In this document: positions 53,026-60,590 of the stretch, one piece after another
Layout of the letters: every line of letters starts with the position of its first letter
Position numbering within the stretch: position 1 is the first letter of the stretch
Assembly: GCA_017516865.1 (NCBI GenBank)
Contig: JAFXAU010000027.1
Coordinates: 1 to 60,901 of the forward strand
Direction of reading: 5' to 3'
Origin: Bacteroidales bacterium
GTDB taxonomy: Bacteria > Bacteroidota > Bacteroidia > Bacteroidales > UBA1715
DNA length: 60,901 bases
Position numbers and translations under genes: made by a program
Notes under the pieces: model-generated
What the model was told of the DNA's origin: nothing
Seen by the model: the letters and a program-made list of their open reading frames with translations, nothing else
The model's database searches: none

Positions 53026-54669
53026 ATGATACGGAAATTACGAAGCAAATGTCTGCCGCTGCTCTTGTGCGGTTGTCTTTTTTTACAAGGTTGCGGGAAC
53101 GAAGCTCTCAATCAATTATTAGTGGAAATTTTAGTAACTGCCGCTTCGGGTTGGCTGATTGACGATGAGGATATGGACAATATTCCCGAAGACGTTGTTG
53201 TGGTAGACCCCGACGATGAAACCTTTGCTTCGAGAGTCGATTTGTCGTCGAAATTTCCGCCTATTGGCGACCAAGGAAGTTATGGAACATGCGTTGCATG
53301 GGCGGCAGGATATAATTTAAAAACTGCTCTCGATGCAATTGATAACGGCTGGACAAGTTCGCAACTTGCAAGCACTTCGTACCAGACAAGTCCTGCCGAT
53401 TTGTGGGCTGCTATTCCCTCAAGTTCAAGAGGCTCCGGCTGTAACGGTACGAATTTCGAGCCGGCACTTACGGCATTGATTTCCAAAGGTGCGGCATCGT
53501 TGGCATCTGTTCCGTATTCAAGCCTAAAATGTTCCGGCAATTCCCCAAAAGGAAACGCTTCTCAAAAACTTGCCAACTATCGTAAAATTTGCGACGGCAC
53601 TCAAGGAATGACGCTTGCGAACTTTAAACATTATCTGAATCAAGGCCGTCCTATCGTTATTGGCGCACGTTTGGGTGACAAATTCATGGAATGGAACAGC
53701 TCTTCGCCTATAAAATCAGACACATATTTAAAAGAAGGCATGCAGCATGCGTACCATGCAATGGTGGTGACTGGTTACGACGACAGCAAAAGTGCGTTCC
53801 GTGTACGTAACTCATGGGGCAAGTCGTGGGGCGACGCAGGTGGCATTTGGGTTGATTACAACTTCTTCCTAAAGAATTTTGTCTTTGCCGCTTTTGTTGC
53901 ACAAAATGCTTCGAGCGTATCGTTCAGCGGCTCTTCCATTGCCTCTACGGATTTGACTTCGGGATATGACTTGCTGGCATACAAGGCAGTAGACAATGTT
54001 AATCCCGACGGCGGCAGTGAACTGAGCAGAACATTCTCGTACTCAATTTATAATTCAGGGACGAAAACTATCACGGCAAGTCAAAAATGGTCTGTCATCT
54101 ACATGTATTACAATGCCAACAACGCTGACGACTATAGTGTGATTTACGAAGATTATTACACAACAGAATATGGAGACAATGATGACCACATGGGACAAAT
54201 TTCGCCTGAAGAAATGGGAACATTGCAGGGCGGTTATTGGAACAACTTCGACGTAAAATCGGGTGAACAAGTTGGCGACGAATATGACATTAACTATACG
54301 ATGCCAAAAATTTCGGGTAAATACTATCTCGTTGTTATTGCCGATGCCTACGACGCAATTGCCGAAGGAAACGAAGACAACAACTTCTATTTCATCACGT
54401 CGGAAAACGGTAAGCCGCTTGAGTTTGAAAACGGTGTGATTAAAAATCAGACAATTTCATCGTCGCTTAAAGCAATGAAATTGCCAAAACCGTTTGGAAA
54501 CACCGAGACGCAGACGCCTGTGACTAAAGAAAATCTCAACGCATACACACCTGCCGAAATCAGTCGTCTTTTGCTTCACGACAAATCTACAGGAAAACTT
54601 GATTCAAAAGTTGCCCAGTATCGTTTGAAATCGGCAACCGTGACGGCGAAGAAAACGAAAAAGAAATAA
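53026..54669 (+). CDS. Papain-like (C1 family) cysteine protease lipoprotein
   Basis: A 547-residue protein with a lipoprotein signal (LFLQGC, Cys23). The C1 domain (about 70-295) has PPIGDQGSYGTCVAWAAGYN with catalytic Cys89, HAYHAMVVTGYDD with His244, and RVRNSWGKSWGDAGGIWVDY with Asn262. The D-Q-G-x-x-G-x-C-x-A-W-A form is common in bacterial C1A enzymes. A CARDB-like beta domain (about 315-460, GKYYLVVIADAYDAIAEGNEDNNFYF) follows, and the tail is Lys/Thr rich. No obvious inhibitory propeptide. It probably sits on the outer membrane and digests external or host protein. Follows the pentapeptide lipoprotein gene by 19 bp. Confidence 0.87.
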   Translation: MIRKLRSKCLPLLLCGCLFLQGCGNEALNQLLVEILVTAASGWLIDDEDMDNIPEDVVVVDPDDETFASRVDLSSKFPPIGDQGSYGTCVAWAAGYNLKTALDAIDNGWTSSQLASTSYQTSPADLWAAIPSSSRGSGCNGTNFEPALTALISKGAASLASVPYSSLKCSGNSPKGNASQKLANYRKICDGTQGMTLANFKHYLNQGRPIVIGARLGDKFMEWNSSSPIKSDTYLKEGMQHAYHAMVVTGYDDSKSAFRVRNSWGKSWGDAGGIWVDYNFFLKNFVFAAFVAQNASSVSFSGSSIASTDLTSGYDLLAYKAVDNVNPDGGSELSRTFSYSIYNSGTKTITASQKWSVIYMYYNANNADDYSVIYEDYYTTEYGDNDDHMGQISPEEMGTLQGGYWNNFDVKSGEQVGDEYDINYTMPKISGKYYLVVIADAYDAIAEGNEDNNFYFITSENGKPLEFENGVIKNQTISSSLKAMKLPKPFGNTETQTPVTKENLNAYTPAEISRLLLHDKSTGKLDSKVAQYRLKSATVTAKKTKKK

Positions 54670-54704
54670 TCGATTTATTTCTGAACGAAATACGGAATTT
54701 ATGG

Positions 54705-54732
54705 GTAGAGACGCGATTAATCGCGTCTCTAC
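54705..54732. terminator. 28-nt palindrome, copy 2 of the dispersed repeat
   Basis: Arms GTAGAGACGCGA / TCGCGTCTCTAC around TTAA, the same element as 9343-9370 with one central base changed. It lies between the convergent protease and purB genes and probably ends both transcripts, although the T-run is weak here. Confidence 0.6.
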
Positions 54733-54783
54733 AAATAAAATCTTCTTGTGTCGGGAATTCCTTGTTCGTCTGGATTCCTTGTT

Positions 54784-54806
54784 CGGCTGGATTTGTAATC
54801 CAGCCG
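54784..54806. repeat. GGATTTGTAATCC palindrome, copy A
   Basis: A perfect palindrome, arms CGGCTGGATT and AATCCAGCCG around TGT, preceded by TTGTTCGTCTGGATTCCTTG. It belongs to a dispersed family found again at 57767, 57802, 58243, 58275 and 60789. Confidence 0.7.
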
Positions 54807-54822
54807 CTGTTCACGGAGGGAA

Positions 54823-56163
54823 TTACATTCCCGTATAGTTGAACGGAGTAATTTGTCGAAGTTCTGCTTTCACTTCTTCGCTCACGTTGAGTGTTTCAAT
54901 GAAATTGTGAATTGACGTTTCGTTGATTACATCGTTTGTACGGGTGAGTTCCTTCAGCGTTTCGTATGGTTTCGGATAGCCTTCGCGACGGAGAATTGTC
55001 TGAATTGCTTCGGCAACCACAGCCCAGTTTGCTTCCAAATCGGCGTGAATGGCAGTTTCGTTGACGAAAATCTTACCAAGTCCTTTTTTCAGCGAAGCAA
55101 GTGCAATCAACGTATGACCGTAAGGCACGCCCACATTGCGGAGCACGGTTGAATCCGTCAAGTCGCGTTGCAGACGCGAAATAGGAAGTTTTGCAGCCAA
55201 ATGTTCAAAAACGGCATTCGCAATTCCTAAATTTCCTTCGGCATTTTCGAAATCAATCGGGTTCACTTTGTGCGGCATGGCAGACGAACCAACTTCGTTT
55301 TTCTGAATACGCTGCTTGAAATAACCCATCGAAATGTATTGCCAAACGTCTTTGCACAAATCCATCAAGATTGTGTTGATTCGTTTCGACGCATCGAACA
55401 ATGCGGCAAGATTGTCGTAATGCTCAATCTGCGTGGTAGGGAACGAACGTTCCAAACCGAGGTGATTTTTCACAAAATCGTTGCCGAACACTTGCCAGTC
55501 TTTGTTCGGATAGGCTACGTGGTGAGCATTGAAATTGCCCGTGGCACCGCCGAATTTTGCAGAAAACGGAACGGCTTTCAACTGTTTCATCTGCACGTTC
55601 AGACGCGAAACAAATACGTTGATTTCTTTTCCTAAACGTGTCGGCGAAGCAGGCTGACCGTGAGTTTTTGCCAACATTGGAATGTCTTTCCATTCGTCGG
55701 CCATTTTTGTCAACGTGTCGATTATTTCCTGCAAATTTGGAATAATCACGTCGTTCATTGCTTCTTTGAGCGACAATGGAACCGACGTGTTGTTTATGTC
55801 CTGCGAAGTCAGTCCAAAGTGAATGAACTCTTTGTATTCCTGCAGACCGAGTTTGTCGAATTTATCTTTGATGAAGTATTCCACGGCTTTCACATCGTGG
55901 TTGGTGATTTTTTCCGTTTCCTTGATTTGCGTGGCGTCGGCTTCGGTAAAGTTCCGATAAATATCACGCAATTTTTCAAAGACTTGAGCGTCAACGTTCT
56001 TCAACTGCGGAACTTCGTTGCACAATGCAATGAAATATTCAACTTCAACACGCACACGATAATTGATGAGTGCAAATTCAGAAAAATAATTGCCCAAAAC
56101 CTCGGTTTTGCTTCTGTAACGCCCGTCAATAGGGGAAACTGCCGTAAGAGAGTCTAAATTCAT
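54823..56163 (-). CDS. purB: Adenylosuccinate lyase
   Basis: A 446-residue enzyme of the fumarase/aspartase fold. It splits succinyl-AICAR and adenylosuccinate in purine synthesis. It has the opening LDSLTAVSPIDGRYRSKTEVLGNYFSEFALINYRVRVEVEY, then FIHFGLTSQDINNTSVPL, AKTHGQPASPTRLGKE and the fumarate-lyase signature SSAMPHKVNPIDFENAEGN (about 280-300). The frame stays open for 15 more codons upstream, but the -7 box TACCTTTG at 56191-56184 lies inside that stretch. ATG 56163 is therefore the real start and gives the length usual for this family. Confidence 0.94.
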   Translation of the reverse strand: MNLDSLTAVSPIDGRYRSKTEVLGNYFSEFALINYRVRVEVEYFIALCNEVPQLKNVDAQVFEKLRDIYRNFTEADATQIKETEKITNHDVKAVEYFIKDKFDKLGLQEYKEFIHFGLTSQDINNTSVPLSLKEAMNDVIIPNLQEIIDTLTKMADEWKDIPMLAKTHGQPASPTRLGKEINVFVSRLNVQMKQLKAVPFSAKFGGATGNFNAHHVAYPNKDWQVFGNDFVKNHLGLERSFPTTQIEHYDNLAALFDASKRINTILMDLCKDVWQYISMGYFKQRIQKNEVGSSAMPHKVNPIDFENAEGNLGIANAVFEHLAAKLPISRLQRDLTDSTVLRNVGVPYGHTLIALASLKKGLGKIFVNETAIHADLEANWAVVAEAIQTILRREGYPKPYETLKELTRTNDVINETSIHNFIETLNVSEEVKAELRQITPFNYTGM

Positions 56164-56183
56164 ATCATTTTTGTTTTGTGCGG

Positions 56184-56191
56184 CAAAGGTA
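56184..56191 (-). promoter_or_regulatory. -7 promoter box of purB
   Basis: TACCTTTG on the minus strand, an exact TAnnTTTG match about 21 bp before ATG 56163. It decides the purB start. Confidence 0.6.
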
Positions 56192-56269
56192 ATAATAATC
56201 AATTGCATAGACTTGGAAAAACGATGTTTTTTCTGTTACTTTGAACGATAATTCAAAATAGCACTAAAA

Positions 56270-57751
56270 ATGAAATCACAAGTGTTCAATCCGTTTCTCC
56301 CGTTGAACGAATATGTTCCCGACGGAGAACCGCACGTATTCGGCGACAGGGTGTATATTTTCGGCTCGCACGACAAAGAAGGCGGCGACACATTCTGCAT
56401 GCTCGACTACGTGGCGTATTCGGCTTCTATTTATGATTTAAAAGCGTGGCGATACGAAGGGGTGATTTACCGTGCCGACCAAGACCCCGACTATGCGAAC
56501 AGAAAATATATGTACGCTCCCGACGTGGTTCGGGGCAACGACGGCCGTTACTATTTATATTACAGCATGTCGGGATTCCGCGGCGTGGGCGGCTATTTCG
56601 GCCCCATAAGCGTGGCGGTGTGCGACGAGCCGGCAGGGAAATACGAATTCATAGGCTACGTGAAATATCCCGACGGCACACCTATGAAGGATTATGTGCC
56701 GTTCGACCCGGCGGCTATAAACGATGGCGGACGAATCATGCTGTATTTCGGTACGCAGTATCCGTTCGAAGAGGAACCCGGTTTCTTCGAAAACGAGGAA
56801 CATATTCAATGCGAAATGGATATGTTCGGGAAAAGCCGCGACGAAATTCTTTCCATGGCACGCAAGGACAGCGTGATGGGACCTGTGATGGCGGAACTCT
56901 GCGACGATATGATGACGGTGAAAGTCCCCCCGAAACATATTATTCCGTACAAGATCAAGGGCACGGGCTTCGAGGCTCATCCGTTCTTCGAGGCAAGTTC
57001 CATACGGAAGGTGGGCGACACGTATTATTTTGTGTATTCATCTATGCAGAACCACGAACTGTGTTATGCAACAAGCAGCTGTCCCGACAGGGATTTTGTT
57101 TTCGGCGGCACAATAGTGTCGAACGGCGACGTTGGCCTGAACGGGCGGACCGAAGCGCAGCGCCTCAATATGACAGGAACCACGCACGGCAGCATAGAAA
57201 ACATCAACGGCGAGTGGTATGTTTTTTACCACAGACTGACGCATAAATCCGATTACAGCCGACAGGCGTGTGCCGAGAAAATCTCAATTCTTCCCGACGG
57301 CTCAATTCCACAGGTGGAAATAACCTCGTGCGGACTGAACGGCGGAGCGTTGACGGCACAAGGCACATATCCCGCCGTAATTGCCTGCAATATTACGAAT
57401 GGAAACATGCCGCACGGCTCGAATAAGATTTATACAGAATCATTTCCCAACGTGAACAACGAAGGCGACCAACGCTTTATAGCCGAAATTGCCGACGGCA
57501 CCCTCATAGGTTTTAAATATTTTGATTTTCAAGGAAATACAACCCTTCAAATAACATACAAAGGCGACGCCGACGGAGTGATTGAAGTCTATCAGCAGAC
57601 CGACAAAGCCTGCCTTGGAACATTGCAAATAAAACCTTCTAAAGAATGGCAGAGCACAAAGGGAAACATACCGTTTGAAAACGGCATATCTCCGCTGTTC
57701 CTTATTTTCCGAGGCAAAGGACAGATTTCATGTAAGGAGATTTCGTTTTAA
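56270..57751 (+). CDS. Cytosolic GH43-type glycoside hydrolase
   Basis: A 493-residue protein with no signal peptide. The five-bladed beta-propeller of GH43 (about 1-345) has an early Asp (D18 in VPDGEPHVFG) as the likely base, the YMYAPDVVRGNDGRYYLYYSMSG strand with the second Asp, and FFEASSIRKVGDTYYFVYSS with the probable general acid Glu. HGSIENINGEWYVFYHRLTH is the metal/His strand. Residues 385-493 form a CBM6-like beta-sandwich (IGFKYFDFQGNTTLQITYKGDADGVIEVY). GH43 members cleave arabino- or xylo-oligosaccharides; cytosolic forms act on imported oligomers. It stands alone with no transporter or SusC/D pair. Its codons are richer in G and C than those of the neighbouring low-GC genes. 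Confidence 0.83.
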   Translation: MKSQVFNPFLPLNEYVPDGEPHVFGDRVYIFGSHDKEGGDTFCMLDYVAYSASIYDLKAWRYEGVIYRADQDPDYANRKYMYAPDVVRGNDGRYYLYYSMSGFRGVGGYFGPISVAVCDEPAGKYEFIGYVKYPDGTPMKDYVPFDPAAINDGGRIMLYFGTQYPFEEEPGFFENEEHIQCEMDMFGKSRDEILSMARKDSVMGPVMAELCDDMMTVKVPPKHIIPYKIKGTGFEAHPFFEASSIRKVGDTYYFVYSSMQNHELCYATSSCPDRDFVFGGTIVSNGDVGLNGRTEAQRLNMTGTTHGSIENINGEWYVFYHRLTHKSDYSRQACAEKISILPDGSIPQVEITSCGLNGGALTAQGTYPAVIACNITNGNMPHGSNKIYTESFPNVNNEGDQRFIAEIADGTLIGFKYFDFQGNTTLQITYKGDADGVIEVYQQTDKACLGTLQIKPSKEWQSTKGNIPFENGISPLFLIFRGKGQISCKEISF

Positions 57752-57766
57752 CAGTTCGGCACAGTT

Positions 57767-57814
57767 CTGCTGGATTTGCAATCCAGCAGCTATGAGTATA
57801 AGGATTTGTAATCC
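57767..57814. repeat. GGATTTGNAATCC palindromes, copies B and C
   Basis: A perfect palindrome at 57767-57789 (arms CTGCTGGATT / AATCCAGCAG) directly follows the GH43 stop. A core-only copy GGATTTGTAATCC lies at 57802-57814. No T-run. This is the same dispersed family as 54784. Confidence 0.7.
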
Positions 57815-57868
57815 GACAGAACAGATGATTACATTTTCAAGGATTTGATAACTGTGTGAAGATGAATA

Positions 57869-57992
57869 AAAAAAAGAAAAGGAACGACTAAAAAACACCA
57901 CATAACCAATCATGAAAAAGCCGCAACACCATGAAAAAAAAAGAAAGAAGTCCCTTTCGGGATTCAAAGATAGCCGTTCCTCTTCTTTGTTG
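57869..57992 (-). ncRNA. Candidate small RNA closed by a 16-bp stem and T-run
   Basis: The minus-strand transcript begins just after a perfect -7 box (58005-57998). Its 5' arm AGAAGAGGAACGGCTA (57986-57971) pairs over 16 bp with the 3' arm TAGTCGTTCCTTTTCT (57891-57876), followed at once by eight T's (57876-57869). Two of the 16 pairs are G.U on this strand and would be A.C on the other, so the strand is clear. The approximately 80-nt inside holds a TCCC-GAAA-GGGA tetraloop hairpin (57962-57951) and T-rich DNA. About 124 nt in all. I cannot name a family. No protein-coding frame here is convincing. Confidence 0.65.
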
Positions 57993-57997
57993 CATTG

Positions 57998-58026
57998 CAA
58001 AGATAATATCTTATTTTGATTTACAA
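57998..58026 (-). promoter_or_regulatory. Promoter of the candidate small RNA
   Basis: On minus, TTG (58026-58024), an 18-bp gap, then TATCTTTG (58005-57998). A second exact -7 box lies inside the RNA at 57972-57965. Confidence 0.6.
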
Positions 58027-58119
58027 TAGATAATTCTAATTTTTTTCTTGTAAACTATATTTTTTTGGAATTATATACTTTCATCGTGTAAATAACCTCA
58101 TTTGTTAGAATACACCTTC

Positions 58120-58228
58120 TTTTCTGTTACTTTCTGTCTACATTTGTTCCGTTTCTTTTTCCACAAAAAGAAATGGAACAAGAATAAATTTGCTATACCT
58201 GTCGCTGTAGACAGAAAGTAACAGAAAA
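58120..58228. repeat. Nested inverted repeat (MITE-like or structured RNA)
   Basis: Outer arms of 22 bp match perfectly (58120-58141, beginning TTTTCTGTTACTTTC, and 58207-58228). Inside is a second hairpin: TTGTTCC at 58144-58150 with GGAACAA at 58175-58181, and TTTCTTTTT at 58152-58160 with AAAAAGAAA at 58165-58173, loop CCAC. One pair between these arms is G.U on plus. No coding capacity. A related palindrome stands at 60559-60590. Confidence 0.65.
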
Positions 58229-58242
58229 AATGATATTCGTTG

Positions 58243-58334
58243 CGGTCGGATTACAAATCCGACCGAACAAGGGAGGGCGGATTGCAAATTCGCCCCAACA
58301 GGGGTCCGCCTCAACAGGTTACAAATCCGCCCCA
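58243..58334. repeat. GGATTTGTAATCC-type palindromes, copies D to F
   Basis: A perfect palindrome at 58243-58265 (arms CGGTCGGATT / AATCCGACCG), a second at 58275-58295 with core GGATTGCAAATTC, and a half copy near 58318-58331 (GGTTACAAATCCGC). They fill the spacer up to the transporter stop. Confidence 0.65.
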
Positions 58335-58346
58335 ACAGATTCTATC

Positions 58347-59261
58347 TCACCTCTGTTTTCGGTTTTTGTACAACTGGTACGAATTCACAGTATTGTGCCA
58401 AATGCTGTAAAATCCGCCAGATATGGCCGTTACAGGATTCAAAAACGATGCGCCCATCCAAATCATAAACACCGTGTTTTTCTGCCCGAGTGCCTGACCG
58501 CCGCTGATTCTGTCGTTGTAAATCCCGCCGATTTTCTTTCCTAACAGGAACTGAAGCAGGCAGCAGACCATTGTGACAATCAGCATTTCTACAAGACAAA
58601 GAACCGAAACATTGCTATGTGCGACAGCCTGGGCCGTTACCGCCATTGCCAATGCAAGCGCCACTATCCAAAAGTAAAAAGCAAGGTCTCGTATCTGCAA
58701 CAACGCCGTAAGCAGGCGAGGGAAGAATACGCGGACGCCCCAGGCCAGAAGGAAAGGAAATACCAGCAACGGGAATACCTTTTTAATAATGGCTAAAAAC
58801 GATGTCCAGAATGACAATTCAAGATTGGTGTTCAGCATGGGGACAATAAGCGGAACGGCTATAGACGTGACAAGGTTCGAGATAATGGTGTACGTCACCA
58901 GTGACAGCTTGTTTCCGCCAAGTTTGTCGGTAATGACCACCGCCGCGGTTGCCGTGGGACAAATCATGCAGCACATGGCGCATTCCAAAACCACCTGCGA
59001 TGTGAACGACGTGGTCTGTCGTGCTATGCAGGCAAGAGCCACGAAACTTCCCGCCTGAATCAGTGCAAGCCACACGTGCCACGGACGAATCCTGAGATGC
59101 ACGGGATTTATCTTGCAGAACGAAAGAAACAACATGACGAACAAAAGAAGCGGCTGAACAATGGCAACCGTGTCGTACACCATTTCGCGCACGTGCGGAG
59201 ATACGTTGAACTGACGATACACAACATACGACAGCACCCCCGCCAGCATTGCTATCGGCAA
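58347..59261 (-). CDS. BASS-family (bile acid:sodium symporter-like) transporter
   Basis: An inner-membrane carrier of about 300 residues with nine to ten hydrophobic helices. It starts LPIAMLAGVLSYVVY, the usual first helix of this family. Later come the conserved CAMCCMICPTATAAVVITDKLGGN crossover region and GQKNTVFMIWMGASFLNPVTAISGGFYSIWHN near the end. Members move bile acids, pantoate or other organic anions with sodium; the substrate here is unknown. The frame stays open for 49 more codons upstream, but those are pure heptamer repeat (HNSQ- and LSTLNSQ-like). The start is uncertain: TTG 59261 is used here, ATG 59249 is possible, or translation begins inside the repeat. A family-normal N terminus before LPIAM seems to have been replaced by the repeat. 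Confidence 0.8.
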   Translation of the reverse strand: MPIAMLAGVLSYVVYRQFNVSPHVREMVYDTVAIVQPLLLFVMLFLSFCKINPVHLRIRPWHVWLALIQAGSFVALACIARQTTSFTSQVVLECAMCCMICPTATAAVVITDKLGGNKLSLVTYTIISNLVTSIAVPLIVPMLNTNLELSFWTSFLAIIKKVFPLLVFPFLLAWGVRVFFPRLLTALLQIRDLAFYFWIVALALAMAVTAQAVAHSNVSVLCLVEMLIVTMVCCLLQFLLGKKIGGIYNDRISGGQALGQKNTVFMIWMGASFLNPVTAISGGFYSIWHNTVNSYQLYKNRKQR

Positions 59262-59266
59262 TGAAA

Positions 59267-59511
59267 GTTGAGAGATGAGGGTTGAGAGTCGAGAGATGAG
59301 AGTTGAGAGACGAGAGTTGAGAGACGAGAGTTGAGAGTTGAGAGTTGAGAGACGTGAGTTGTGCATTGTGAATTGTGCATTGTGAATTGTGCATTGTGAA
59401 TTGTGCATTGTGAATTGTGCATTGTGAATTGAGCATTACGCATTGAGCATTGTGAATTGTGCATTGTGAATTATGCATTGTGAATTGAGCATTGAGCATT
59501 ACGCATTGAGC
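59267..59511. repeat. Heptanucleotide tandem repeat array
   Basis: About 35 units of 7 bp in unbroken register. The half near the transporter has units GTTGAGA/GACGAGA, and the half near murB has ATTGTGA/ATTGTGC/ATTGAGC. Pairs of units make exact 14-bp copies (four in a row at 59365-59420). Because 7 is not a multiple of 3, all minus-strand frames run open through it. It begins at the murB stop codon and ends at the first transporter codons. The same heptamers occur at 10028-10114. Confidence 0.9.
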
Positions 59512-59513
59512 AT

Positions 59514-60518
59514 TCAAAGATATATCACCTCCGGCTCTATCGTCAAGCCATAGGTGTCGCTGACTTTGGTTCTCACGTGCGATGCAAGGTTAGTAACGTC
59601 GGTTGCGGTGGCGCCGCCTGTGTTTGTAAGCACCAGGGCCTGTTTGGGGTGGACTTGTGCGCCGCCGATTCGGAATCCTTTCAATCCGAGAGAATCGATG
59701 AGCCAGCCGGCGGCGATTTTCGTCTTGCCGTCGGGAGCGGGGTAGGTGACCATGTCGGGGAACGATTGTTTCAACTGTTCCGCCTGTTCGGTCGGAACGA
59801 CAGGATTTTTGAAAAAACTGCCTGCGCTGCCGATTTCTTTGGGGTCGGGAAGTTTTTCCTTACGAATGGCGATAATCGTGTCGCGTACAATTTGCAACGT
59901 CGCCGTCGATTCATCTATGCTGTTCCGCAGACTGCCGTAGCCGAGATTGAACGGAGCGTTTTTCTGTAATTTAAATACAACTTCAGTAACTATATATTTT
60001 CCTGCTTCTTCGTGCTTAAAAACACTGTCGCGGTAGCCGAACCGACATTCCTCGTTGGAGAAGACACGCTCTTGCTGGTCTTCAACAGCCATGCACACGA
60101 CCCTATAAATCGCATCTTTCGCCTCGGAACCGTAAGCGCCGATGTTTTGCACTGGACTTGCACCTACGCAGCCGGGAATATACGACAGGTTTTCCACCCC
60201 GTGCAGGTTGTTGGAAACAGCCCATTGCACAAAATCGTCCCACACTTCGCCGGCGGCAACGGCAACGAACACGTCGTTGCTTCGTTCCTCCGTAATGCTG
60301 ATGCCTTTGTTTTCGGGGTGAATGACCGTTCCCTCGAAGGGCTTTGTCAGCAGGATATTGCTTCCGCCTCCCAGCACAAAATACGGCAAGTCTTTTCGGA
60401 ATTCGTTTTTAAGAAACGCCGCAAGTTCCTGTTTGTCGGAAAAGGAGAAGAAAAACTTGGCTTGTTCGTCGATGCCGAACGTGTTGTATTGTAGCAATGA
60501 GAAATCCGAATGAAGCAT
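59514..60518 (-). CDS. murB: UDP-N-acetylenolpyruvoylglucosamine reductase
   Basis: A 334-residue FAD enzyme that makes UDP-MurNAc for peptidoglycan. It has FVLGGGSNILLT (FAD loop, about 47-58), NLSYIPGCVGASPVQNIGAYG, FGYRDSVFK, and the catalytic Ser in GSAGSFFKNPVV. GLKGFRIGGAQVHPKQALVLTNTGGATATDV and the last Glu in LTIEPEVIYL complete it. This is type I MurB with the Tyr loop. The start at 60518 is supported by the near-consensus -7 box at 60534-60541. The end of the gene carries a promoter-like TATCTTTG pointing into the repeat array. Confidence 0.94.
   Translation of the reverse strand: MLHSDFSLLQYNTFGIDEQAKFFFSFSDKQELAAFLKNEFRKDLPYFVLGGGSNILLTKPFEGTVIHPENKGISITEERSNDVFVAVAAGEVWDDFVQWAVSNNLHGVENLSYIPGCVGASPVQNIGAYGSEAKDAIYRVVCMAVEDQQERVFSNEECRFGYRDSVFKHEEAGKYIVTEVVFKLQKNAPFNLGYGSLRNSIDESTATLQIVRDTIIAIRKEKLPDPKEIGSAGSFFKNPVVPTEQAEQLKQSFPDMVTYPAPDGKTKIAAGWLIDSLGLKGFRIGGAQVHPKQALVLTNTGGATATDVTNLASHVRTKVSDTYGLTIEPEVIYL
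59515..59546 (-). promoter_or_regulatory. Promoter inside the murB 3' end, facing the repeat array and transporter
   Basis: On minus, TTG (59546-59544), a 21-bp gap, then TATCTTTG (59522-59515), which overlaps the murB stop. It would start RNA near 59509, at the first heptamer, so the array would be the 5' end of the transporter message. Confidence 0.45.
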
Positions 60519-60533
60519 ATATTATTTTTTTGG

Positions 60534-60541
60534 TAAAGATA
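60534..60541 (-). promoter_or_regulatory. -7 promoter box of murB
   Basis: TATCTTTA on minus, one base from TAnnTTTG, 16 bp before the murB ATG. Confidence 0.4.
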
Positions 60542-60558
60542 CAAATTAATTTTGTTCT

Positions 60559-60590
60559 GTTACTTTCTGTCTTCAGCGACAGAAAGTAAC
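60559..60590. repeat. GTTACTTTCTGTC palindrome
   Basis: Arms GTTACTTTCTGTC and GACAGAAAGTAAC around TTCAGC. The arm sequence is shared with the outer arms of the nested repeat at 58120-58228; a lone half copy TTCTGTTACTTT lies near 56229-56240. Confidence 0.65.

Noticed and set aside
57728..58000. 90-codon minus-strand frame with a TTG start
   Set aside because: The start codon overlaps the -7 box, its end reads through palindromic repeats, and the arms and T-run of the candidate RNA explain the sequence better.
57913..58020. 35-codon basic peptide on the plus strand beginning MKKPQHHEK
   Set aside because: Its composition follows from A-runs that are the complement of the RNA's U-runs. No plus-strand promoter or conservation evidence is available.
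58819..59517. Long alternative frame over the heptamer array and the transporter N terminus
   Set aside because: The repeat is open in every frame because its unit is 7 bp. Past the array this frame is out of register with the conserved transporter protein.
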